Source: an uncultured Prevotella sp. (GTDB taxonomy: Bacteria > Bacteroidota > Bacteroidia > Bacteroidales > Bacteroidaceae). Taken from it: a stretch of DNA of 21,973 nucleotides. This document shows, one piece after another, positions 6,859 through 13,676 of this stretch. The position numbers and the translations under genes were made by a program. The notes under the pieces were generated by a model, which was given only the letters and a program-made list of their open reading frames with translations, made no database searches and was not told the DNA's origin. The stretch lies in contig CAKOVA010000034.1 of assembly GCA_934120735.1 (NCBI GenBank), positions 1-21,973 of the forward strand, given 5' to 3'. Position 1 is the stretch's first letter. Every line of letters starts with the position of its first letter.

Positions 6859-8000
6859 GCGGCCAAATGGTTTTTCAGAGGATTGACATACATCGTCAGC
6901 ATGCGCTCTCTCAAGTAGGCATCATCCTTGTTGGGGATGTCTATCTTGGCGAGTTGGTCCGACAAGTATTGCTCAAATGTTGCTTTGTCTTGCGGGGTGT
7001 AGTGGCTCGATGCGGCGTTGTTCCCTTCCAACAGGTCGTAGGCGACGTAGTTATTGGGATAGATGCGGTAGTTACGGTGTATCTCTTGGTCGATGTGTGC
7101 GGCTATCATGCGGTACAAATCAGCCTTCGGCATGTTGGCATCCAGCGTGCTGAGGTAATCGTCAATGCAGGGTGCACAGTGATAGTGGATGTGTCCCTTG
7201 TAGCCCATGATGCCCGTTTGCATGCTCACGATGTCGTCTTGCGGTCCTTTTTGCCAGTCAGGATTATCACGCTTCAGTTGGAACTCGGCCGCTTTGAGGT
7301 AGTCGCAGGGGTCGTATTCGTACGAGATGGCCAGCGGAACCAAATGCAGTTGTTGCAGTCGGTCAATGATGTTGCCCTCTCCACCCATGGCCATCATCTT
7401 CAATATGCTCTCTGCCGTGCGGTCGTCAGAATCCTTCGCGCGTCCCTCGCGCTGTGCAATCCAGATGTTTTCTTTCTTCTCTCCGATGGAAAAGTGCATG
7501 TAGGCGGAGAGCCGTTTGCTGGTGGCGAGCATCTCTCGGAACGACACACTGCGCTCAACAATGAAGGCCTTGTTGACCCGCACCAGGTCCTTGACCCATG
7601 GTAGTGACAGCAGGTTGTCGCCAATGGCAATCTCGCAGGTGGTCGGAAAGTTGTGGTCTATCAGCAGTTTCGCCAACAGTCCCGAATCGAGAACGATGTC
7701 ACGGTGGTTGCTGATGAACGTGTAGTTGCGCTCATTGCTGATGGCCGTGGCATCCATGTCGCAACTTTTGGCTTTCTGCGCCAACAGCTTTTGCAAGAAT
7801 TCATAGCAGAAAGCCTTCTGAAACTCAACGTTGGTCTTGCAGGCATGCAGCCGTTGGGCAATTGCATCCATTGGCACATTGGGATAAAGATAGGCCAACA
7901 CCTGCTGAAACTGTGGGTCGGCCAATAGCCGATCGAACACTTTCGGCAGCTCTTCGGGCTCGAAAGGACGGATGGAGTCGAATTCGGATGGGATATGCAT
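6852..8000 (-). CDS. PlsC/GPAT-like glycerolipid acyltransferase
   Basis: Probable membrane-associated acyltransferase of phospholipid synthesis, moving an acyl chain to (lyso)glycerol phosphate (382 residues). The active-site region reads FISNHRDIVLDSG, with His99 and Asp105, and IAQREGRAKD at 181-190 stands where PlsC has its FPEGTR block; ISYEYDPCD further on fits the later conserved block. His-Asp spacing is one residue longer than the canonical HX4D, unless Asp101 or a different register is used. The protein is larger than ordinary PlsC (about 240 residues), with N- and C-terminal helical extensions and no obvious transmembrane helix, so the exact substrate is open. It starts 9 bp after ddl and overlaps the lipoprotein gene by 7 bp. 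The fold is fairly sure, the precise reaction less so. Confidence 0.8.
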   Translation of the reverse strand: MHIPSEFDSIRPFEPEELPKVFDRLLADPQFQQVLAYLYPNVPMDAIAQRLHACKTNVEFQKAFCYEFLQKLLAQKAKSCDMDATAISNERNYTFISNHRDIVLDSGLLAKLLIDHNFPTTCEIAIGDNLLSLPWVKDLVRVNKAFIVERSVSFREMLATSKRLSAYMHFSIGEKKENIWIAQREGRAKDSDDRTAESILKMMAMGGEGNIIDRLQQLHLVPLAISYEYDPCDYLKAAEFQLKRDNPDWQKGPQDDIVSMQTGIMGYKGHIHYHCAPCIDDYLSTLDANMPKADLYRMIAAHIDQEIHRNYRIYPNNYVAYDLLEGNNAASSHYTPQDKATFEQYLSDQLAKIDIPNKDDAYLRERMLTMYVNPLKNHLAAC

Positions 8001-8009
8001 GATGAGGAG

Positions 8010-9011
8010 TTAGAATTGGTTTTCTACGATTTCGGTCAGCACGTCGGTGATGTTCAGGCCTGCGGCGCGTACCTGTTGTGGAATAAAGCTGGTAGGTGTC
8101 ATGCCGGGAGTGGTATTCACCTCGAGCATGTTCACCACGTCTTGGCCCGCTTCGTCCTTGGTGATGATGTAGTCAATGCGAATGATGCCGTTGCATTGGA
8201 GGATGTCATAAATCCTACTTGTTTGCTCAGCAACCTCCTTGGCGGTTTGCTCAGAGATGCGGGCAGGCGTTATTTCCTGCACCTGACCATTGTATTTGGC
8301 ATCGTAGTCGAAGAATTCGTTGCTGCTCACCACCTCTGTTGCGGGGAACACCACGCTCTTCTCGCGGGTCTTGTAGCAGCCGATGGACAGTTCGGTTCCA
8401 TCCATGAAATGCTCAATCATGGCCGTGTCGCTCTCCATGAAGGCCCTGCGCAAGGCCGGAGCCAGCTGATCTGTGTTCTTTACTTTGGTCACTCCGAAGC
8501 TCGAACCGTCAGCAACAGGCTTGACGAAGCAGGGCATGCCAAGGACATCTTCAACCTCCTGCTCGCAGAGTTGGTCCTCTTCTCCACGTTTCACCAACAT
8601 ACTTTTGGCCACATTGATGCCGAATGCGGAGAGGTAGTTGTTCAGTACGTATTTGTTGAAGGTCATTGCTTCCACCAACACACCGCTGGTAGAGTAGGGT
8701 ATATGCAACAGTTCGAAGTAGCCTTGCAGGATGCCATTCTCGCCTGGGGTGCCGTGAATGGTGATGTAGGCGTAGTCGAAAAGCACAGCTTCACCTTCTT
8801 TCACGAACGAGAAATCGTTTTTGTCGATGCTGGCGGTGTCGCCGTTATCAAAGCAAACGTTCCAGTCTTGTCCCTTGATGGTGACGATGTAGACATTGTA
8901 TCGCTCCTTGTCGAAAAACGAATAGAGGCCTTGTGCTGAACGTATGGATACGTCGTATTCTGATGAATCGCCACCGCAGACGATGGCAATGTTGCGTTTC
9001 AGATAATTCAT
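8010..9011 (-). CDS. ddl: D-alanine--D-alanine ligase (Ddl)
   Basis: Joins two D-alanines with ATP to make the dipeptide end of the peptidoglycan precursor, in the cytoplasm. The protein has 333 residues. The ATG at 9011 gives MNYLKRNIAIVCGGDSSEYD, the usual N-terminal block; the frame stays open upstream to 9296 but that part overlaps rluD and is not Ddl-like. Other features: IHGTPGENGILQGYFELL, the ATP-grasp segment CFVKPVADGSSFGV, EFFDYDAKYNG, RIDYIITKD and the C-terminal metal/substrate block MLEVNTTPGMTPTSFIPQQ. All family landmarks are present. It lies 19 bp after rluD and 9 bp before the acyltransferase in one operon. Confidence 0.97.
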   Translation of the reverse strand: MNYLKRNIAIVCGGDSSEYDVSIRSAQGLYSFFDKERYNVYIVTIKGQDWNVCFDNGDTASIDKNDFSFVKEGEAVLFDYAYITIHGTPGENGILQGYFELLHIPYSTSGVLVEAMTFNKYVLNNYLSAFGINVAKSMLVKRGEEDQLCEQEVEDVLGMPCFVKPVADGSSFGVTKVKNTDQLAPALRRAFMESDTAMIEHFMDGTELSIGCYKTREKSVVFPATEVVSSNEFFDYDAKYNGQVQEITPARISEQTAKEVAEQTSRIYDILQCNGIIRIDYIITKDEAGQDVVNMLEVNTTPGMTPTSFIPQQVRAAGLNITDVLTEIVENQF

Positions 9012-9030
9012 AGATGATGTATATTTTTGT

Positions 9031-10098
9031 TTATTCTTCAAAAGTATCGTTGTTAGTGCCGTGAATATAGATGCTCCACTTGTCGATGAGCTGCCGCATG
9101 TCGTTGGGCAAGTCGGAGGTAAAGTCCATCTGTCGGCCTGTTGTGGGGTGCACAAATCCCAATGTCTTGGCGTGCAGGGCTTGTCGGTTGCACACCGTGA
9201 AACAGTTTTGGATGAAGGCTTTGTAGGTTGAACTGCGCTGTCCGCGCAGAATTTCGGTACCACCATATCGCTCATCGCCGAACAGCGGGTGCCCAATGTG
9301 TTTCATGTGGGCGCGTATCTGATGCGTTCTTCCCGTTTCTAAGATACATTCTACGAGCGTTACATAGCCGAAACGCTCGAGTATGCGATAATGTGTAACG
9401 GCGCTTTTGCCAATCTCACTGTCGGGCGGAAACACGTTCATGCGCAACCGATTCCTTGGGTCTCGCCCGATGTTGCCCTCTATGCGCCCTTCATCCTCGT
9501 TGAAGTTGCCCCACACCAAGGCGTTGTAGCTGCGGTGAGTGGTCTTGTTGAAGAACTGAAGTCCTAACTTTGTCTTGGCAAGCGGCGTCTTGGCTACGAC
9601 CAACAGTCCGCTGGTGTCTTTGTCGATGCGATGAACAAGCCCCACTGCGGGGTCGTTGGCATCAAACGAACTCAAGTCTTTCAAGTGCCAAGCCACGGCG
9701 TTAATCAGTGTTCCGTGAAAGTTTCCAGCACCTGGATGCACCACCATGCCGGGCGCTTTGTTAACCACCATGAGGTCGGCATCTTCATAAACGATGTCCA
9801 AGGGAATGTCTTCGGCCTCGATGGTGTGGTCGTGTTGAGGCGCGTCCAGCATCAGGGTGATGACATCCAAGGGGCGAACTTTGTAGTTGCTCTTTACGGG
9901 TTGGTCGTTTACATGCACGAAACCGGCGTCCGCCGCCTTCTGGATGCGGTTGCGACTGGAGTGCTTCAGGCGTTCAAACATATATTTGTCCACCCGCAAA
10001 GGCTCCTGTCCTTTGTCAACAACGATGCGGAAATGCTCATAAAGTTGCTGTTCCTCATCGTCTTCCAACAACGTCATGTCCTGTGCTTCTTCAGCCAT
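9031..10098 (-). CDS. rluD: 23S rRNA pseudouridine synthase, RluD/RluA family
   Basis: Isomerises uridines to pseudouridine in 23S rRNA (helix 69 for true RluD). The protein has 355 residues: an acidic N-terminal tail, an S4 RNA-binding domain at about 33-85 (LRVDKYMFERLKHSSRNRIQ), then the catalytic domain with GLVHRIDKDTSGLLVVAKT, whose Asp159 is the expected catalytic residue, and GRTHQIRAHMKHIGHP later on. S4 domain plus this length favour RluD over RluA or RluC. The start at 10098 lies 6 bp after the PASTA gene. The first ~30 residues (EEAQDMTLLEDDEEQQLYEH) form an extension; an ATG at 10077 is an alternative start. Confidence 0.92.
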   Translation of the reverse strand: MAEEAQDMTLLEDDEEQQLYEHFRIVVDKGQEPLRVDKYMFERLKHSSRNRIQKAADAGFVHVNDQPVKSNYKVRPLDVITLMLDAPQHDHTIEAEDIPLDIVYEDADLMVVNKAPGMVVHPGAGNFHGTLINAVAWHLKDLSSFDANDPAVGLVHRIDKDTSGLLVVAKTPLAKTKLGLQFFNKTTHRSYNALVWGNFNEDEGRIEGNIGRDPRNRLRMNVFPPDSEIGKSAVTHYRILERFGYVTLVECILETGRTHQIRAHMKHIGHPLFGDERYGGTEILRGQRSSTYKAFIQNCFTVCNRQALHAKTLGFVHPTTGRQMDFTSDLPNDMRQLIDKWSIYIHGTNNDTFEE

Positions 10099-10104
10099 CT
10101 ATTC

Positions 10105-10914
10105 TTATTTTGGTGTGGATTTGGGTGATTTAGGCGTCGCTGGCTCGTTCTTCTTGGGTGCCGTCGGTTCTTTCTTCTGCGGCATGGTGGGTTCCGTTTT
10201 GGTCGGGTTTAGCGGCTTGACCTCTTGCGGATGAGTTGTCGTTTCTTCCGTTTCCGTCACTGGTCCCGTCACTTCTTCAAATCCATCTACGTCATCCTCT
10301 TCGCTTGAGTCATATTCAGGATAAACCGGATCTACATAGTCAATCACGTCAGTAGAATCGCGCATGCCGTTTCCCGCTTGTATAATCAGCGTGTCTTCGA
10401 TGGAAATCCTGTCGCCTGTCACCACATGTTTTCCACGAACCAAAATGCTGTACACCCAGTCTTTCTCGCCTGGAATGAATTGAGGTGTGCCCACTTTGAA
10501 GCCCATGGCGGTAAGTTTGGCCATGGCTTCACGCAGTGAACTGTTGTCAATGACGTCGGGCAGGGTGATGGTTGGCGATTTTGAGGCGTTGATGGTGAGG
10601 TAGATAATGCGCCCTGCCTTCACCTTGTCGCCTGCCGCGGGCGTTTGTTCCAACACACAATCGGGGGGTATTGTCTTGACATACCCCGTGTCACTCACCA
10701 CAGCCTTAAAGCCCAGCTGACTTAATATTTTCTCTGCTTCCTTGAAAGTTTTTCGCTTCACGTCGGGGATGGCAATCGCTTCACCGTGGTGCGTGTAGAT
10801 GTCAAGGCCATACCGCACACCAAGACAGACCAAAACAATGGCGACGGCCATGCCCAGGAGGTTCCCCCACAGGTAAAAGCTCTTAAATTTATTGAAAAAT
10901 TCAGATGATTTCAT
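10105..10914 (-). CDS. Membrane-anchored PASTA-domain protein
   Basis: Bitopic inner-membrane protein of 269 residues with no kinase or transpeptidase domain. A short cytoplasmic segment is followed by one membrane helix (about 16-38, LWGNLLGMAVAIVLVCLGV), then two PASTA domains facing the periplasm (about 46-110 and 115-180). The first has the typical PDVKRKTFKEAEKILSQLGF and VLEQTPAAGDKVKAG; the second lacks a clean QxPxxG motif. The tail is acidic (SSEEDDVDGFEE) and then Pro/Lys/Thr-rich with an imperfect EPTxPxK repeat, suiting an extended region in the cell-wall space. PASTA domains bind muropeptides or beta-lactams in other bacteria; here the role is inferred as peptidoglycan sensing or scaffolding, consistent with ddl two genes downstream. 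It is first in the operon. Confidence 0.88.
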   Translation of the reverse strand: MKSSEFFNKFKSFYLWGNLLGMAVAIVLVCLGVRYGLDIYTHHGEAIAIPDVKRKTFKEAEKILSQLGFKAVVSDTGYVKTIPPDCVLEQTPAAGDKVKAGRIIYLTINASKSPTITLPDVIDNSSLREAMAKLTAMGFKVGTPQFIPGEKDWVYSILVRGKHVVTGDRISIEDTLIIQAGNGMRDSTDVIDYVDPVYPEYDSSEEDDVDGFEEVTGPVTETEETTTHPQEVKPLNPTKTEPTMPQKKEPTAPKKNEPATPKSPKSTPK

Positions 10915-10974
10915 TCCCTTTCTTGATGGCTTGTTGATGTAGCATGGCCAAATTCATGGCTGCCTATCTTTTTG

Positions 10975-10982
10975 CAAAGATA
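10975..10982 (-). promoter_or_regulatory. -7-like box in repeat unit 1
   Basis: TATCTTTG on the minus strand. A start near 10968 would give a leader of about 54 nt before the PASTA ATG at 10914. The -33 match is poor (CTTG with an 18-nt spacer), so this box alone is weaker than those in units 2 and 4. Confidence 0.4.
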
Positions 10983-11040
10983 GTGCAAGCCGAACGCAAT
11001 CAAGCTTGTTTGTAATTGCTGAGGCGATGCCTATCTTATG

Positions 11041-11071
11041 CAAAGATAGTGCAAATTGCACAAAAAGCAAA
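11041..11071 (-). promoter_or_regulatory. Promoter match inside repeat unit 2
   Basis: On the minus strand TTTG (11068-11071), a 19-nt spacer and TATCTTTG (11041-11048) match both consensus boxes exactly. It points toward the PASTA-rluD-ddl operon. Confidence 0.55.
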
Positions 11072-11172
11072 TTTGTTTACTATGCTTAGGCGCTGGCTGT
11101 TTTATGCAAAAACAGCGCAAGCCGAACGCAATCAAGCTTGTTTGCAATTGCCGAGGCGCTGCCTGTTTTATG

Positions 11173-11203
11173 CAAAGATAGGTCAATTCGCAGATAATAC
11201 AAA
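11173..11203 (-). promoter_or_regulatory. Promoter match at repeat unit 4
   Basis: On the minus strand TTTG (11200-11203), a 19-nt spacer and TATCTTTG (11173-11180) again match both boxes exactly. This is the outermost copy, where unique sequence enters the array, and it could be the ancestral promoter of the operon. It lies about 95 bp after the rpmH terminator. Confidence 0.55.
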
Positions 11204-11295
11204 ATAAAAGTTCTTGTTTTTTCAGCGCAGGCTAACTATTGACACTGGTGCGTTGAGTGTGGATTAACTGCCGCCACAGGTGCGTTGAAAGATGC

Positions 11296-11331
11296 AAAAA
11301 GCAGCAAAGACCTAATTCTTTGCTGCTTTTT
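11296..11331 (-). terminator. rpmH terminator, 14-bp stem
   Basis: AAAAAGCAGCAAAG (11296-11309) pairs perfectly with CTTTGCTGCTTTTT (11318-11331) across an 8-nt loop; read on the minus strand it has the stem and flanking T-run of an intrinsic terminator. It lies 28 bp after the rpmH stop and, by symmetry, could work in both directions. Confidence 0.88.
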
Positions 11332-11359
11332 GGCGTCACGCCCGATAAGCTATACTTGC

Positions 11360-11515
11360 TTATTTGCCGTGATGTTCGTCAGAAACGGTTAATTTCTTGC
11401 GGCCATGAGCACGACGCGAAGCCAGTACGCGACGACCATTCTTTGTTGCCATTCTCTCACGGAATCCGTGTTTGTTCACCCTTCTTCTGTTGTGTGGCTG
11501 AAATGTTCTCTTCAT
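11360..11515 (-). CDS. rpmH: 50S ribosomal protein L34 (bL34)
   Basis: Small, very basic protein of the large ribosomal subunit. The minus-strand frame from ATG at 11515 to TAA at 11360 encodes 51 residues beginning [18 protein letters not shown] and continuing [20 protein letters not shown], the unmistakable L34 sequence, with a short C-terminal extension [12 protein letters not shown] compared with the 44-47 residues of many bacteria. It is easily missed because of its size and because a longer spurious frame runs across it on the other strand. It is a single-gene unit with its own consensus promoter (11560-11590) and terminator, diverging from efp. The dnaA or rnpA neighbours that often accompany rpmH are not in the window. 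Confidence 0.97.
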   Translation of the reverse strand: MKRTFQPHNRRRVNKHGFRERMATKNGRRVLASRRAHGRKKLTVSDEHHGK

Positions 11516-11559
11516 TGTTATTGATATTTATATTATTGTTTTCTGATTACTTTGGGGTG

Positions 11560-11590
11560 CAAAAGTACTCATTATTTTCGGAATAACAAA
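11560..11590 (-). promoter_or_regulatory. rpmH promoter
   Basis: On the minus strand TTTG (11587-11590), 19 nt, then TACTTTTG (11560-11567) match both Bacteroidetes boxes exactly. The transcript would start near 11553, giving a leader of about 38 nt before the rpmH ATG. Confidence 0.82.
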
Positions 11591-11641
11591 GGATTAAACT
11601 ATTTTTCGGCTCAAAAAGTATGCTTTTTTGCAATTTATTCG

Positions 11642-11649
11642 TAACTTTG
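11642..11649 (+). promoter_or_regulatory. Probable -7 box for efp
   Basis: TAACTTTG matches TAnnTTTG, 58 nt before the efp ATG. A TTTG exists upstream but only 11 nt away, so the -33 box is unclear. The position, divergent from the rpmH promoter, makes it the best candidate for efp. Confidence 0.5.
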
Positions 11650-11707
11650 CACCGTTTTATAATGAGTTACAAGCTACATATATAATTTTTTCAAGATAAA
11701 CAAACAA

Positions 11708-12274
11708 ATGATCAATTCACAGGAAATAAAGATCGGAACATGTATCCGTCTTGACGGAAAGATTTGGACTTGCATCGATTTTCAGCACAGAAAGCCGGGC
11801 AAGGGTAACACAGTCATGATTACCAAGCTGAAGAATGTTTCAGACGGCCGTGTCTTGGAACGTACCTTTCAGATAGGTTTCAAGTTGGAAGATGTGCGTG
11901 TTGAGCGTCGTCCTTATCAGTATTTGTATGAAGATGCTACTGGTTGTATCTTCATGAATCAGGAAACTTTCGAGCAGATTCCTTTGCCCAAGTCAGCTGT
12001 GACGGGTGGTGACTTCATGAAAGAAGGCGACGTAGTAGAGGTAGTTACTGACACCAGTGACGGCAGTGTGCTGTTGGCTGAAATGCCGGTGAAGACCGTT
12101 TTGCGTATCACTCACTCTGAACCGGGCATCAAGGGCAACACCGCCACCAACGCTACCAAGCCAGCTACGCTCGAAACAGGTGTGGAAGTGCGTGTTCCGC
12201 TGTTCGTCAACGAGGGCGAACTGATTCAGGTAGATACCCGTGATGGCAGTTACCTGAACCGCGTGAGCGAATAA
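11708..12274 (+). CDS. efp: Translation elongation factor P
   Basis: Binds between the P and E sites of the ribosome and relieves stalling at polyproline stretches. The protein has 188 residues, the normal size, with three beta-barrel domains: a KOW-like N-terminal domain (MINSQEIKIGTCIRLDGKIW), then RPYQYLYEDATGCIFMNQETFEQ, and a C-terminal domain with PGIKGNTATNATKPATLETG and the terminal GELIQVDTRDGSYLNRV signature. The tip loop reads HRKPGKGN, placing Lys32 at the position that is modified in many bacteria. No modification gene (epmA/epmB or an ymfI/earP type) is next to it, so the modification state cannot be told. It is a single gene followed by a hairpin terminator. Confidence 0.98.
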   Translation: MINSQEIKIGTCIRLDGKIWTCIDFQHRKPGKGNTVMITKLKNVSDGRVLERTFQIGFKLEDVRVERRPYQYLYEDATGCIFMNQETFEQIPLPKSAVTGGDFMKEGDVVEVVTDTSDGSVLLAEMPVKTVLRITHSEPGIKGNTATNATKPATLETGVEVRVPLFVNEGELIQVDTRDGSYLNRVSE

Positions 12275-12324
12275 ACGTCTTTTATAAAGAATATACAAGT
12301 CTCTCTTTACAGAGAGGAAGAACG

Positions 12325-12360
12325 AGAGGTTACTGCATCGGAATGGGTGTTGTAACCTCT
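12325..12360 (+). terminator. efp terminator
   Basis: AGAGGTTAC (12325-12333) pairs with GTAACCTCT (12352-12360), followed by TTTACTTTA. It lies 50 bp after the efp stop. A small extra hairpin CTCTCT-TTAC-AGAGAG (12301-12316) precedes it. Confidence 0.75.
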
Positions 12361-12395
12361 TTTACTTTATAGTTGATGACGCATCTGCCGTTCGC

Positions 12396-12570
12396 AGTGC
12401 ACAACATCGAAAACCATAGTGCGCTGCATCGAAACCCATAGTGCGCTGCATCGAAACCCATAGTGCGCTGCATCGAAACCCATAGTGCGTTGCACCGAAA
12501 CCCATAGTGCGTTGCACCGAAACCCATAGTGCGTTGCACCGAAACCCATAATGTGCTGCATCGAAACCAT
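12396..12570. repeat. Eight tandem 22-bp repeats
   Basis: Contiguous units at 12396, 12418, 12440, 12462, 12484, 12506, 12528 and 12550 (the last is 21 bp). Units 2-4 are identical (AGTGCGCTGCATCGAAAC plus CCAT); units 5-7 are identical to each other and differ from 2-4 at two positions (GCGTTGCACC for GCGCTGCATC); units 1 and 8 are diverged edges. There are no spacers, so it is not a CRISPR array. The variant GTGCGTTGCAC contains a short palindrome (GTGC/GCAC). It lies between the efp terminator and the glycosyltransferase gene and runs directly into an octamer array. Confidence 0.97.
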
Positions 12571-12572
12571 CA

Positions 12573-12612
12573 ACTTGTCAACTTGTAAACTTGTCAACTC
12601 GTCAACTAAAAA
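12573..12612 (+). repeat. Five in-phase octamers before the glycosyltransferase
   Basis: ACTTGTCA, ACTTGTAA, ACTTGTCA, ACTCGTCA, ACTAAAAA, then T and the ATG at 12614. This is the same ACTNNNNA family and the same final unit as before ackA. It begins 2 bp after the 22-bp array ends, so the whole upstream region is repeat. Confidence 0.95.
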
Positions 12613-12613
12613 T

Positions 12614-13666
12614 ATGAAATACAGCGTAATAGTTCCGGTGTACAACCGACCGGACGAGATAGATGAACTCTTGGAGAGTATGCGGCGACAAACATTCACC
12701 GATTTTGAGGTGCTGATTGTCGAGGATGGGTCATCTTGTCCTTGTGATAAGGTGTGTGAGAAATATTCAAACCTGCTGGACATCAAGTATTTCATGAAGC
12801 CAAACGGTGGCCCGGGCGACAGTCGTAACTACGGTGCTGAGCGGGCCTCGGGTGAGTATCTCATCATTCTGGACAGCGATGTGGTGGTGCCGCACGATTA
12901 TTTTTATGAGGTGGAACAGGAGCTGAAGGCTGCTCCGGCCGACGCATTCGGCGGTCCTGACCGTGCACATCCGTCGTTCAGCGACACCCAGAAGGCCATC
13001 TCGTATGCCATGACCGCCTTCTTTACTACGGGAGGCATTCGTGGTGGCAAGAAAAAACTCGACAAGTTTTATCCCCGTTCGTTCAACATGGGCGTTCGAC
13101 GCGACGTCTATCAGAAGCTTGGGGGGTTCAGTAAGATGCGCTTTGGCGAGGATATCGACTTCTCCATCCGCATCTTCAAAGGCGGCTACTCCTGCCGGTT
13201 GTTCCCCAAAGCGTGGGTGTGGCACAAGCGCCGTACTGATTTTCGCAAGTTTTTCCGACAGGTGTTCAACAGCGGCATTGCCCGCGTTAACCTCTATAAG
13301 AAGCACCCCGAGAGCCTCAAGCTGGTGCATCTGCTGCCCACGGTGTTCACCTTGGGCGTGACGTTGCTGTGTTTTCTCATGATTTTCGGACTGATTTTGT
13401 GGTCGGGACCCAACAACCATTTCAGCTCGCATAGCGTTGGCAAGTATCTCTTTTGGGGCGGGTTGTCACCGCTTGTCATCTATTGTCTGGCCATTTTAAT
13501 CGACTCTTCCTACCGCAATGAAAGCCTAAGAATAGGATTTCTCAGCATTCGGGCCGCCTTCATCCAGCTCTTTGGCTACGGCCTTGGCTTCATCAGCGCC
13601 TGGTACAAGCGTTGCCTGCGCGGTAAGGGTGAGTTCCATGCTTTCGACAAGACGTTCTATCGATAA
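12614..13666 (+). CDS. Family 2 glycosyltransferase with C-terminal membrane helices
   Basis: Inverting GT-A transferase of 350 residues that probably adds a sugar to an envelope glycan at the inner face of the membrane. The ATG at 12614 gives MKYSVIVPVYNRPDEIDELL, a textbook GT2 start; the frame remains open to an ATG at 12551, but that lies inside the 22-bp repeat. Visible motifs: VEDGSS with Asp38, GGPGDSRNYGAERASG, the metal-binding LDSD at 86-89, and GEDIDFSIR at 178-186 as the acceptor-side ED block. Hydrophobic helices lie at about 240-263, 278-297 and 310-330. The donor and acceptor are unknown and no other glycan genes are near. radC follows 10 bp downstream, which suggests one transcript. 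Confidence 0.9.
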   Translation: MKYSVIVPVYNRPDEIDELLESMRRQTFTDFEVLIVEDGSSCPCDKVCEKYSNLLDIKYFMKPNGGPGDSRNYGAERASGEYLIILDSDVVVPHDYFYEVEQELKAAPADAFGGPDRAHPSFSDTQKAISYAMTAFFTTGGIRGGKKKLDKFYPRSFNMGVRRDVYQKLGGFSKMRFGEDIDFSIRIFKGGYSCRLFPKAWVWHKRRTDFRKFFRQVFNSGIARVNLYKKHPESLKLVHLLPTVFTLGVTLLCFLMIFGLILWSGPNNHFSSHSVGKYLFWGGLSPLVIYCLAILIDSSYRNESLRIGFLSIRAAFIQLFGYGLGFISAWYKRCLRGKGEFHAFDKTFYR

Positions 13667-13676
13667 AGTTGCCATC

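Larger units (their letters stand above)
10962..11182 (-). repeat. Four tandem ~66-bp repeats upstream of the PASTA operon
   Basis: Units begin at 10962, 11029, 11095 and 11161 (spacings 67, 66, 66); the last is incomplete. Each starts with a small inverted repeat: CTATCTTT/AAAGATAG, CTATCTT/AAGATAG, CTGTTTT/AAAACAG, and a mixed arm pair in the fourth. A middle part is shared by units 1 and 3 (GCAAGCCGAACGCAATCAAG) and each unit ends TGCTGAGGCG, TGCTTAGGCG or TGCCGAGGCG. On the minus strand, units 1, 2 and 4 contain TATCTTTG, a match to the Bacteroidetes -7 box TAnnTTTG. The array fills the space between the rpmH terminator and the PASTA gene. Confidence 0.92.

Noticed and set aside
6867..7604. 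245-codon + strand ORF
   Set aside because: Antisense shadow of the acyltransferase gene; composition is typical of reverse-strand reading of a coding region.
7995..8939. 314-codon + strand ORF
   Set aside because: Antisense shadow of ddl with no recognisable domain.
9012..9296. Extended N-terminus of Ddl
   Set aside because: The extra residues overlap the rluD coding region and are not Ddl-like; the conserved block begins at the ATG at 9011.
11016..11207. 63-codon + strand ORF in the 66-bp repeats
   Set aside because: Translation simply repeats LRRCLxYAK three times because 66 is a multiple of three; the units look regulatory and there is no start signal.
11257..11586. 109-codon + strand ORF
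   Set aside because: It lies antisense over rpmH, which is unmistakable on the minus strand.
12396..12570. CRISPR array
   Set aside because: The 22-bp units are contiguous with no spacers and no cas gene is present; it is a plain tandem repeat.
12551..12613. Upstream ATG for the glycosyltransferase
   Set aside because: It lies in the last 22-bp repeat and the extra 21 residues are translated repeat; the family start is at 12614.
12367..12795. 142-codon minus-strand ORF with a repeated Met-Gln-Arg-Thr-Met-Gly-Phe pattern
   Set aside because: Produced by the 22-bp array (not a multiple of three, so three frames cycle) and by sequence antisense to the glycosyltransferase.
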